A DNA stretch of 64,000 nt, taken from assembly GCF_023701745.1 (NCBI RefSeq), contig NZ_JAJOZB010000001.1, forward strand, positions 7,177,001 through 7,241,000. Direction: 5' to 3'. Below, in pieces: positions 1 to 7,645 of this stretch. The position numbers were made by a program, and so were the translations under genes. The notes below the pieces were generated by a model. That model was given only the letters and a program-made list of their open reading frames with translations, was not told the origin of the DNA and did no database searches. The DNA is from Streptomyces sp. RKAG293 (GTDB lineage: Bacteria > Actinomycetota > Actinomycetes > Streptomycetales > Streptomycetaceae). Position 1 is the stretch's first letter. Every line of letters begins with the position of its first letter.

Positions 1-153
1 CCGTACTTCACCGGGACCGGGTTCCCCCGGGACTTCTCGATCAACTACCACCTGTACCGGATGGTCTTCCCGCTCACCGCGCTCGGGCGCTACGCCCGCG
101 ATGAACCGCTGGGAGTCATCGGCAACGTGACGAAGGGGAAGGCGGCCGGATGA
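1..153 (+). CDS. shc: Squalene-hopene cyclase, C-terminal end (partial)
   Basis: Only the last 50 residues are inside the window and the frame is open at the left edge. The tail reads YFTGTGFPRDFSINYHLYR followed by LTALGRY, the conserved C-terminal signature of bacterial squalene-hopene cyclases. The enzyme folds squalene into the pentacyclic hopene skeleton at the membrane. Its stop overlaps the start of the next gene (ATGA), as expected inside a hopanoid operon. The identification rests on this tail plus the hpnG/hpnH neighbours. Confidence 0.9.
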   Translation, partial: PYFTGTGFPRDFSINYHLYRMVFPLTALGRYARDEPLGVIGNVTKGKAAG

Positions 154-743
154 CGGCTCTGCTCGTCGTCTGCGCCCTCGGCGTCGAACGGTTCGCCCTG
201 CGGGGCGGGGACCGGACCGGCGCCGCGGGGCCCGTCGCCCTGCTGCGCACCGGCATGGGACCGCAGGCCGCCGGCCGGGCCGTCACCGAAGCACTGCGCG
301 CCCCGGAACTGCGGGACGCGGCGGTGCTCGCCACCGGATTCTGCGCCGGGCTCAGCCCCGGCATGCGCCCCGGCGACCTGGTGGTCTCGGACGAGACCCA
401 CGGGGCCGGACAACTGGCCGCCGCACTCGAAGCGGCGGGGCACACCGTTCACACCGGACGCCTGGCCGGGTCCGACCATGTCGTACGGGGCGCGGAACGC
501 TCCGTTCTGCGGTCGACAGGAGCGATCGCGGTCGATATGGAATCCACCGCAATACTCCATGCCGCCCTGGCGCACGGACCGCGGCCTGTCGCCGCCGTCC
601 GCGTTGTTGTCGACACTCCCGAGCATGAATTGCTCCGTGTCGGCACGCTGCGCACCGGAATTACCGCATTCCGCGTGCTAAGGGCTATTCTTCCTGCCTT
701 TTTCGAATGGCACCGTACTACCGCTGTGCTCTCCTGGAGGTGA
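150..743 (+). CDS. hpnG: HpnG-type phosphorylase/nucleosidase of hopanoid synthesis
   Basis: A 197-residue protein of the nucleoside phosphorylase superfamily. Visible family features are the Gly-rich early strand around GMGPQAAGRA, the GDLVVSDE segment, and the late DMEST motif whose Met/Glu contact the ribose in this fold. In hopanoid synthesis HpnG removes adenine from adenosylhopane, the product of HpnH, leaving a ribosylhopane. It overlaps the cyclase stop by ATGA and lies 5 bp before hpnH, so the three are co-transcribed. Codons near its 3' end are unusually AT-rich for this genome, just before the ribosome binding site of the next gene. Confidence 0.85.
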   Translation: MTALLVVCALGVERFALRGGDRTGAAGPVALLRTGMGPQAAGRAVTEALRAPELRDAAVLATGFCAGLSPGMRPGDLVVSDETHGAGQLAAALEAAGHTVHTGRLAGSDHVVRGAERSVLRSTGAIAVDMESTAILHAALAHGPRPVAAVRVVVDTPEHELLRVGTLRTGITAFRVLRAILPAFFEWHRTTAVLSWR

Positions 744-748
744 GCTAG

Positions 749-1774
749 ATGGCTATGCCGCTCCGCCAGTCCATCCGGGTCGGAACGTACCTCATGGAAC
801 AGAAGCTCCGACGCCGTGACAAGTTCCCCTTGATCGTGGAACTGGAGCCGCTGTTCGCCTGCAACCTGGCCTGCGAGGGCTGTGGAAAGATCCAGCACCC
901 GGCGGGAGTCCTCAAGCAGCGCATGCCGGTCGCCCAGGCGGTCGGCGCGGTGCTCGAGTCCGGCGCCCCGATGGTGTCCATCGCCGGTGGCGAGCCCCTG
1001 ATGCACCCCCAGATCCACGAGATCGTGCGCCAGTTGGTGGCCAAGCGGAAGTACGTCTTCCTCTGCACCAACGCGCTGCTGATGCGCAAGAAGATGGACA
1101 ACTTCACGCCGTCCCCGTACTTCGCCTTCACCGTGCACATCGACGGGCTGAAGGAGCGGCACGACGAGTCGGTCGCCAAGGAGGGCGTCTTCGAGGAAGC
1201 GGTCGAGGCGATCAAGGAGGCCAAGAAGCGCGGCTTCCGGGTCACCACCAACTCGACCTTCTTCAACACCGACACCCCGCAGAGCATCATCGAGGTCCTC
1301 GACTACCTCAATGACGATCTGAAGGTCGACGAGATGATGATCTCGCCCGCCTACGCCTACGAGAAGGCACCCGACCAGGAGCACTTCCTCGGCGTCGAGC
1401 AGACCAGGGAGCTGTTCAAGAAGTCCTTCGCGAACGGCAACCGCCGGAAGTGGCGGCTCAACCACAGCCCGCTCTTCCTGGACTTCCTGGAAGGCAAGGT
1501 GGACTTCCCGTGCACCGCCTGGGGCATCCCCAACTACTCGCTCTTCGGCTGGCAGCGCCCCTGCTACCTGATGAGTGACGGGTATGTGCCGACGTACCGG
1601 GAGCTCGTCGAGGAGACCGACTGGGACAAGTACGGTCGCGGCAAGGACCCGCGCTGCTCCAACTGCATGGCGCACTGCGGCTACGAGCCGACCGCCGTAC
1701 TCGCGACGATGGGCTCCCTGAAGGAGTCGCTCCGTGCCGCCCGCGAGACGGTGGCAGGAAACCGCGGGAAGTGA
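749..1774 (+). CDS. hpnH: HpnH radical SAM adenosyl-hopene transferase
   Basis: A 341-residue radical SAM protein that couples the 5'-deoxyadenosyl group to hopene, the first committed step to extended hopanoids. The 4Fe-4S cysteines are at residues 38, 42 and 45 (CNLACEGC). The SAM-binding GGEPL motif follows, and a second Cys group sits near the C-terminus (CSNCMAHCGYEP), characteristic of HpnH. The start follows a clear GGAGGTGAG ribosome binding site. Its stop overlaps the start of the ispG relic (GTGA), so translation was coupled to that gene. Confidence 0.93.
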   Translation: MAMPLRQSIRVGTYLMEQKLRRRDKFPLIVELEPLFACNLACEGCGKIQHPAGVLKQRMPVAQAVGAVLESGAPMVSIAGGEPLMHPQIHEIVRQLVAKRKYVFLCTNALLMRKKMDNFTPSPYFAFTVHIDGLKERHDESVAKEGVFEEAVEAIKEAKKRGFRVTTNSTFFNTDTPQSIIEVLDYLNDDLKVDEMMISPAYAYEKAPDQEHFLGVEQTRELFKKSFANGNRRKWRLNHSPLFLDFLEGKVDFPCTAWGIPNYSLFGWQRPCYLMSDGYVPTYRELVEETDWDKYGRGKDPRCSNCMAHCGYEPTAVLATMGSLKESLRAARETVAGNRGK

Positions 1775-2019
1775 CGACCGCGATGTCGGGGATCGAGCCG
1801 GTAGCGCTCGGCCTGCCCGGGGTACCGGCCCGCCCGCTCCCGATGCGCCGCCCCTCGCGGCGCACCGGGAGCGGGCCGGTCGCGTTGGGTGGCAGCGCCC
1901 CGACGATCGCGAGGGCGGCGGCCGCGGCCGGCACGCCGGTCGAACCGGCGATGAAGATCGCCGAGCAGATGGAATCCGACGGCGCGTTCTCCGGGGTACC
2001 GGAAGTCACTGTCGGCTGA
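1771..2019 (+). pseudogene. ispG: ispG relic: N-terminus fused in frame to C-terminus
   Basis: An 82-codon open frame between hpnH and dxs, where many Streptomyces hopanoid operons carry ispG (4-hydroxy-3-methylbut-2-enyl diphosphate synthase). The first ~45 residues (PVALGLPGVPARPLPMRRPSRR, then VALGG, SAP) match the IspG N-terminus. The last ~24 (PAMKIAEQMESDGAFSG, then PEVTVG) match the extreme C-terminus. Roughly 300 residues between are missing, including the barrel and all Fe-S cysteines; there is no Cys in the product. The junction is in frame, and both the GTGA overlap with hpnH and the short gap to dxs are kept. It cannot be an active IspG. I infer an internal deletion that preserved operon coupling. 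Confidence 0.8.
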
Positions 2020-2055
2020 CCGCAGCAATCCCGGTAGGGGGGAACGAGGTCCATC

Positions 2056-3981
2056 GTGTCGATACTGGAGAACATCCGGGGCCCGCGCGACCTGAAGGCA
2101 CTGCCCGAATCCCGGCTCGACGAACTCGCCGCCGATATCCGCCACTTCCTCGTACAGGCGGTGGCCAGGACCGGCGGCCATCTCGGACCCAACCTGGGCG
2201 TGGTCGAGCTGACCATCGCCCTGCACCGGGTCTTCGACTCGCCCGCCGACCGCGTCCTGTGGGACACCGGTCACCAGTCCTACGTCCACAAGCTGCTCAC
2301 CGGGCGGCAGGACTTCTCGAAGCTGCGCGGCAAGGGCGGCCTGTCCGGCTATCCGTCGCGCGCCGAGTCCGAGCACGACGTCATCGAGAACAGCCACGCC
2401 TCGACGGTGCTGGGCTGGGCCGACGGCCTCGCCAAGGCCAACCAGGTGCTGGGCCGGCCCGACCATGTGGTCGCGGTCATCGGTGACGGCGCGCTGACCG
2501 GCGGGATGGCCTGGGAGGCGCTGAACAACATCGCCGCGGCCAAGGACCGGCCGCTGATCATCGTCGTCAACGACAACGAGCGCTCCTACGGGCCGACGAT
2601 CGGCGGCCTCGCCAACCATCTGGCGACGCTGCGCACCACCGACGGCTACGAGCGCTTCCTCGCCTGGGGCAAGGACCTGCTGCAGCGGACCCCGGTGGTG
2701 GGCCAGCCGCTCTACGAGTCCCTGCACGGCGCGAAGAAGGGCTTCAAGGACGCCTTCGCCCCGCAGGGCATGTTCGAGGACCTGGGGCTGAAGTACGTCG
2801 GACCGATCGACGGGCACGACATCGCGGCCGTCGAGTCCGCGCTGCGCCGCGCCGCACGCTTCCACGGGCCGGTGCTCGTGCACTGCCTGACCCAGAAGGG
2901 CCGCGGCTACGCGGCGGCGGAGCAGGACGAGGCCGACCGCTTCCACACCGTCGGCGCCATGAACCCGCTCACCTGCGAGCCGCTCGCGCCGTCCAGCGGC
3001 CCCTCGTGGACCTCGGTCTTCGGCGCCGAGATGCTGCGGATCGGCGCGGAGCGCCCGGACGTCGTCGCCATCACCGCGGCCATGCTGCAACCCGTCGGGC
3101 TCGGCGCGTTCGCCGCCGCGTTCCCGCAGCGGGTCTACGACGTCGGCATCGCCGAGCAGCATGCCGCCGTCTCGGCGGCGGGCCTGGCCACCGGCGGCCT
3201 GCACCCGGTGGTCGCCGTGTACGCGACGTTCCTGAACCGGGCGTTCGACCAGGTGCTGATGGATGTGGCGCTGCACAAGTGCGGTGTGACGTTCGTGCTG
3301 GACCGGGCGGGCGTCACCGGCGTGGACGGCGCCTCGCACAACGGCATGTGGGACATGTCGATCCTCCAGGTCGTCCCCGGGCTGCGGATCGCCGCGCCGC
3401 GCGACGCCGACCAGCTGTGCGCCCAGCTGCGTGAGGCCGTGGACGTCGATGACGCGCCCACCGTCGTCCGGTTCCCCAAGGAGACGGTCGGTGCGGCGGT
3501 GCCGTCCCTGGAGCGGATCGGCGGCCTCGACGTCCTGCGCCGCGGCCTTCGCCAGGACGTGCTGCTGGTATCGGTCGGGGCGCTCGCCGGCACCTGCCTG
3601 GCGGTCGCGGACCTGCTGGACGAGCGCGGCCTCGGCGTCACGGTCGTCGACCCCCGCTGGGTCAAACCGGTCGACGCCGCGCTGCCACCGCTCGCCGCCG
3701 GGTTCCGCATGGTGGCGGTCGTCGAGGACAACAGCCGTACCGGCGGCGTCGGTTCGGCCGTCGCGCAGGCGCTGCGGGACGCGGACGTCGACGTACCGCT
3801 GCGCGACTTCGGCATCCCGCAGGACTTCCTGGCCCATGCCAAGCGCGGCGAAGTGCTCGCCGACATCGGACTCACCCCGGCCGAGATCGCCGGCCGGATC
3901 AGCGCCACGCTCGCCCGCCGCAACGGGGCCGGCGACGTGCGAGACGCAATCAAGGAGCTGGCACCCGATGACACCGTCTGA
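2056..3981 (+). CDS. dxs: 1-deoxy-D-xylulose-5-phosphate synthase (hopanoid-cluster copy)
   Basis: A 641-residue thiamine-diphosphate transketolase-like enzyme making DXP from pyruvate and glyceraldehyde-3-phosphate, the entry step of the MEP isoprenoid pathway. The ThDP/Mg site GDGALTGGMAWEALN is at residues 143-157. The pyrimidine domain (YDVGIAEQHAA) and the C-terminal transketolase domain (VVEDNSRTGG) are present and the length is normal. It starts at a GTG after a GGTAGGGGGG-like leader, 36 bp after the ispG relic. Its stop overlaps the aminotransferase start. Within a hopanoid operon it probably raises isoprenoid supply alongside a housekeeping dxs elsewhere. Confidence 0.93.
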   Translation: MSILENIRGPRDLKALPESRLDELAADIRHFLVQAVARTGGHLGPNLGVVELTIALHRVFDSPADRVLWDTGHQSYVHKLLTGRQDFSKLRGKGGLSGYPSRAESEHDVIENSHASTVLGWADGLAKANQVLGRPDHVVAVIGDGALTGGMAWEALNNIAAAKDRPLIIVVNDNERSYGPTIGGLANHLATLRTTDGYERFLAWGKDLLQRTPVVGQPLYESLHGAKKGFKDAFAPQGMFEDLGLKYVGPIDGHDIAAVESALRRAARFHGPVLVHCLTQKGRGYAAAEQDEADRFHTVGAMNPLTCEPLAPSSGPSWTSVFGAEMLRIGAERPDVVAITAAMLQPVGLGAFAAAFPQRVYDVGIAEQHAAVSAAGLATGGLHPVVAVYATFLNRAFDQVLMDVALHKCGVTFVLDRAGVTGVDGASHNGMWDMSILQVVPGLRIAAPRDADQLCAQLREAVDVDDAPTVVRFPKETVGAAVPSLERIGGLDVLRRGLRQDVLLVSVGALAGTCLAVADLLDERGLGVTVVDPRWVKPVDAALPPLAAGFRMVAVVEDNSRTGGVGSAVAQALRDADVDVPLRDFGIPQDFLAHAKRGEVLADIGLTPAEIAGRISATLARRNGAGDVRDAIKELAPDDTV

Positions 3982-5392
3982 GTCGCAGCCCGTAGAGCCA
4001 CCACCCGTGGCCAAGGGCTTCGACCTCGCGACCCTCCTCGCCGAACGCGGCGGCGAGCGCTACGACCTGCACACCAGGCACCTCAACCACCAACTGCCGC
4101 GCATGCTGCACACCATCGGCTTCGACAAGGTCTACGAGCGGGCCGAGGGCGCGCACTTCTGGGACGCCGAGGGCCAGGACTACCTCGACATGCTCGCCGG
4201 CTTCGGGGTGATGGGCCTGGGCCGGCACCACCCCGTCGTCCGCAAGGCGCTGCACGACGTCCTGGACGCGGGGCTCGCCGACCTGACCCGCTTCGACTGC
4301 CAGCCGCTGCCAGGACTGCTCGCCGAGAAGCTGCTCACCTACAGCCCGCACCTGGACCGGGTGTTCTTCGGCAACAGCGGTACCGAGGCCGTCGAGACCG
4401 CGCTGAAGTTCGCCCGCTACGCCACCGGCAGGCCGCGGATCCTGTACTGCTCGCACGCCTTCCACGGGCTGACGACGGGCTCGCTGTCCGTCAACGGCGA
4501 GGACGGCTTCCGCGACGGCTTCGCCCCGCTGCTGCCCGACACCGCGATCCCGCTCGGCGATCTGGACGCGCTGGAACGGGAGTTGAAGCGCGGCGACGTG
4601 GCCGGACTGATCGTGGAGCCCATCCAGGGCAAGGGCGTCCACGAGGCCCCGCCCGGCTACCTCCGCGCGGCGCAGGAGCTGCTGCACCAGCACAAGGCGC
4701 TGCTGATCGCCGACGAGGTGCAGACCGGCCTCGGACGGACCGGCGACTTCTACGCCTACCAGCACGAGGCCGGGGTCGAGCCCGACCTGCTGTGCGTCTC
4801 CAAGGCGCTGTCGGGCGGCTATGTGCCGGTCAGCGCAACACTCGGCAAGGACTGGATCTTCAAGAAGGTCTACTCCTCGATGGACCGGGTCCTGGTGCAC
4901 TCCGCCAGCTTCGGTTCCAACGCCCAGGCGATGGCGGCCGGGCTCGCCACCCTGTCCGTCATGGACGACGAGGGCGTCGTCGCCAACGCCCGGCACACCG
5001 GCGACCTGTTGCGCACCCGGCTGGCCGCCCTCGTCGACCATTACGAGCTGCTGCGCGAGGTGCGCGGGCGCGGCCTGATGATCGGGATCGAGTTCGGCAA
5101 GCCGACCTCACTCGGCCTGCGCAGCCGCTGGGCGATGCTGCAGGCCGCCCGCAAGGGCCTGTTCGCGCAGATGGTGGTGGTCCCGCTGCTGCAGCGGCAC
5201 CGGATCCTCACGCAGGTCTCGGGCGACCACCTCGAAGTCATTAAGCTGATCCCTCCGCTGATCATCGACGAGTCGGACGTGGACCGCTTCGTCGAGGCGT
5301 TCACCGCCGTGATGGACGACGCGCACGGTGGCGGCGGGCTGATGTGGGACTTCGGGCGGACGCTGGTCAAGCAGGCGGTCGCCAATCGGTGA
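3968..5392 (+). CDS. hpnO: Class III aminotransferase, HpnO-like
   Basis: A 474-residue PLP-dependent class III (acetylornithine/omega) aminotransferase. It shows the GNSGTEAVETALKFAR cofactor loop, the ADEVQTGLGRTG aspartate region and the PLP lysine at about residue 279 (LLCVSKALSGGY). At the end of hopanoid operons this family (HpnO-like) converts formyl/ribosylhopane-derived aldehydes to aminobacteriohopanetriol; the substrate here is inferred from context. I chose the ATG that overlaps the dxs 3' end by 14 bp, because the longer in-frame extension is only dxs antiphase sequence. Confidence 0.85.
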   Translation: MTPSESQPVEPPPVAKGFDLATLLAERGGERYDLHTRHLNHQLPRMLHTIGFDKVYERAEGAHFWDAEGQDYLDMLAGFGVMGLGRHHPVVRKALHDVLDAGLADLTRFDCQPLPGLLAEKLLTYSPHLDRVFFGNSGTEAVETALKFARYATGRPRILYCSHAFHGLTTGSLSVNGEDGFRDGFAPLLPDTAIPLGDLDALERELKRGDVAGLIVEPIQGKGVHEAPPGYLRAAQELLHQHKALLIADEVQTGLGRTGDFYAYQHEAGVEPDLLCVSKALSGGYVPVSATLGKDWIFKKVYSSMDRVLVHSASFGSNAQAMAAGLATLSVMDDEGVVANARHTGDLLRTRLAALVDHYELLREVRGRGLMIGIEFGKPTSLGLRSRWAMLQAARKGLFAQMVVVPLLQRHRILTQVSGDHLEVIKLIPPLIIDESDVDRFVEAFTAVMDDAHGGGGLMWDFGRTLVKQAVANR

Positions 5393-5409
5393 GAACGGGG
5401 TGGCGAGTG

Positions 5410-6612
5410 ATGGACACGGCGACGGTGCGGGCGGTCAACGCGTTGACGGCGCGATGGGCGGGGGTGGCGGTCACGCCGGGGAACGGCACCGCGTTCAGCG
5501 CGGTCGGCGTCTGGCCGTTGCTGGCCTTCCTCGGCGGCGCGGCGGACGGCCCGGCCCGCGCCGAGCTCGAGCAGGCGCTCGGCGTGCCCGCGGACCAGGC
5601 CGTCGAGCACGGCCGCGCGCTGCTGGAGGCGCTGGGCGCGGCCGACGGCATCGACACGGCGCTGGGTGTGTGGACGAAGCGGGAGGTGCCGCTGCGCGAG
5701 GAGTGGGTGGAGCGGCTTCCGCTCGGCGTCGCCGGCCGGCTGACCGGCGACGCGGCCGTGGACCGCAAGGAACTCGACGCCTGGGCCGCCCGTAACACCC
5801 ACGGCCTGATCGAGGAGATGCCCGTCGAGCTGGACGCCTCGACGCTGATGGTGCTCGCCAGCGCGCTGTGCGTACAGACCCAATGGCAGCAGCCGTTCAC
5901 CCCGAGGACGTTGGAGCCGAAGCGCGGCCCCTGGGCGGAGCGCAAGGTCGCGGGGCTGTCCCGGTCCGGGTCCGATCTGGGTCTGCTGGGCGTCGCGGCG
6001 ACCCCGGCGGGAGCGCTCACCGTCCTGGACGTCAAGGGTGCGAACGGCATCGACGTCCGCCTGCTGCTCGGCGAGGAGACCGCCGCGGCCGGGGACGTGC
6101 TCCGGGCGGGTACCGAGGTGCTGGCCGGGGCGTACGAGGTGGTACCCGGCGGGCGGCTGGCCGAGGGCCTCCCGGGGCCCGGAGTCGCGATCCGGAAGAT
6201 CACCAGTTTCAGCTCCGACCCACAGCTGTACACGACGACCGCCGCCTTCACCGTCAGCGACGACCACGACCTGCTGCAGCGTGCGGAGTTGTTCGGTCTC
6301 GCAGCGGCCCGAGACACGAGCCGGGGTCACTTCCCGGGGGTCAGCGAGGTGCCGCTGGCGGTGGGCGGCGCACGGCAGTCGATCACGGCCTCGTTCAGCG
6401 CGGAGGGTTTCGTGGCCGCGGCCGTGACCGCATTCTCCATGGTCGCGGGCGGGGTACCGCAGCAGAAGGCGAAGTTCGTGGCCGTGACCTTCGACCGCCC
6501 CTTCGGCTTCCTCGCCGTGCACCGAGCCACCGGGCTGGTGCTGACCGCGGGCTGGGTCACCGACCCGCACGACGCGGTCATCGACGAGCGGTGGGGCCGG
6601 GGCGGCTGGTGA
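5410..6612 (+). CDS. Serpin family protein
   Basis: About 400 residues with the serpin architecture: an early N-terminal helix and FSAVGVWPLLAFL segment, the LDAWAARNTHGLIEEMP helix, ASALCVQTQW (strand 3A), and a C-terminal FDRPFGFLAVHRATGLVL ending. Serpins trap serine or cysteine proteases by loop insertion. The hinge at residues 332-341 (E-G-F-V-A-A-A-V-T-A) has the small residues expected of an inhibitory serpin, although the reactive loop after it is short. There is no signal peptide, so it is probably intracellular. It begins 17 bp after the hopanoid aminotransferase and is probably co-transcribed. The ATG was preferred to an in-frame GTG one codon earlier. Confidence 0.82.
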   Translation: MDTATVRAVNALTARWAGVAVTPGNGTAFSAVGVWPLLAFLGGAADGPARAELEQALGVPADQAVEHGRALLEALGAADGIDTALGVWTKREVPLREEWVERLPLGVAGRLTGDAAVDRKELDAWAARNTHGLIEEMPVELDASTLMVLASALCVQTQWQQPFTPRTLEPKRGPWAERKVAGLSRSGSDLGLLGVAATPAGALTVLDVKGANGIDVRLLLGEETAAAGDVLRAGTEVLAGAYEVVPGGRLAEGLPGPGVAIRKITSFSSDPQLYTTTAAFTVSDDHDLLQRAELFGLAAARDTSRGHFPGVSEVPLAVGGARQSITASFSAEGFVAAAVTAFSMVAGGVPQQKAKFVAVTFDRPFGFLAVHRATGLVLTAGWVTDPHDAVIDERWGRGGW

Positions 6613-6627
6613 CCCGGCGGTCGCGTC

Positions 6628-7482
6628 TCAGGCGTCCGTGAGGAGCAGCTCGCGCAGTCGCGCGCGCCGCTCCTCCGTACAGCCCAGGCCCTCCGACAGA
6701 TAGCGGTCGACGGAGCCCCAGCGCTCTTCGATGGTGTCGAAGGCGGCGGCGAGGTACTCCAGCCGGGCCTCGAAGAGCGGGCTGAGGAGCTTCATGATCT
6801 CCGGGTCGATGGCGGAGCCGGTGGCGCCGTCGCCGCGCTGGACCTTGTAGCGGCGGTGGGCGGCGTTGCTCTCCAGGTAGTCGGCCTCGATGTCGGCGCG
6901 CTCCACGCCGAGGGCGAGCAGGATGATCGCCATCGACGTGCCGGCCCGGTCCTTGCCCGCGGCGCAGTGCAGCAGGGCCGGGACGGCGGGCTCCTCGGCG
7001 AGCAGTTCCAGCATGCGGCTGTGCTGGGCGGTGCGGTCCAGGATGAGCTGCCGGTAGGCGGTGGTCATCCGCTCGGCGCCCTTGCCGTCGCCGAGGGCGT
7101 CGCGCAGCGCGTCCAGGTCGCCGTCACGGACGGTGTGCCAGAAGTCGGCGCCGTGAGCCGGGTCGCTGAGCGGCATGTTGACGTTGCGGACTCCCGGCAG
7201 ATCGACGTCGGGGCCTTCCATCCTGATGTCGTCGGCGTTGCGGAAGTCGAAGACCGTGTGCAGGCCGAGGGTGGCCAGGAAGGCCGCGTCCTCGTCGGTG
7301 GTGTGCGCGAGGTGACCGCTGCGGAACAGCTTCCCCGGCCGGACCCGGCGACCGTCGGCGGCCCGGAGACCGCCCACGTCACGGAAGTTTCGGACACCGG
7401 TCAGTACCGGCTCGGCACCGGGCGCGGTGCCGGTCCCTGCTTCGGTGTCGGTGGCGGGGGTCTGCGGCAGCTGCTGGGTCAC
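6628..7482 (-). CDS. Tyrosine-protein phosphatase (Y_phosphatase3 family)
   Basis: A 284-residue protein with the P-loop HCAAGKDRAGT (catalytic Cys about 173, Arg about 179). The upstream NFRDVGGL and the FRSGHLAH segment are typical of the actinobacterial Y_phosphatase3/PtpB-like family, which hydrolyses phosphotyrosine, phosphoserine and sometimes phosphoinositides. It converges on the serpin gene with 15 bp between stops and diverges from the GH36 gene. The N-terminal ~25 residues are Thr/Ala/Gly-rich and probably disordered. The physiological substrate is unknown. Confidence 0.88.
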   Translation of the reverse strand: MTQQLPQTPATDTEAGTGTAPGAEPVLTGVRNFRDVGGLRAADGRRVRPGKLFRSGHLAHTTDEDAAFLATLGLHTVFDFRNADDIRMEGPDVDLPGVRNVNMPLSDPAHGADFWHTVRDGDLDALRDALGDGKGAERMTTAYRQLILDRTAQHSRMLELLAEEPAVPALLHCAAGKDRAGTSMAIILLALGVERADIEADYLESNAAHRRYKVQRGDGATGSAIDPEIMKLLSPLFEARLEYLAAAFDTIEERWGSVDRYLSEGLGCTEERRARLRELLLTDA

Positions 7483-7557
7483 CGGCGCTCCTTCGGGTCA
7501 CGGCTCAGAGCTCGGGGCTGAACCTCAGCCGACGATACGACACCGGGTCCGCTGACG

Positions 7558-7569
7558 TACCGGCCGGTA
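7558..7569. promoter_or_regulatory. 12-bp perfect palindrome in divergent intergenic region
   Basis: TACCGGCCGGTA is a perfect palindrome in the 163-bp gap between the divergent phosphatase and alpha-galactosidase genes. Its position suits an operator for either gene, but a GC-rich palindrome this short can occur by chance. No promoter hexamers were assigned with confidence. Confidence 0.25.
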
Positions 7570-7645
7570 TGTGTCCGCGGCGCCATTGCCTTCGGCTCCC
7601 GCGCGCGTGACGATGTTCGGACGTGATCGGAAAAGGGGAGTTCTG

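Noticed and set aside
449..4014. Long minus-strand open frames opposite hpnH and dxs (up to 777 codons)
   Set aside because: They are antiphase shadows of well-recognised plus-strand genes, with Arg/Gly/Asp/Val-biased composition and no family signal. The same applies to long frames opposite GH36, GH2, the AprA-like gene and GAP1.
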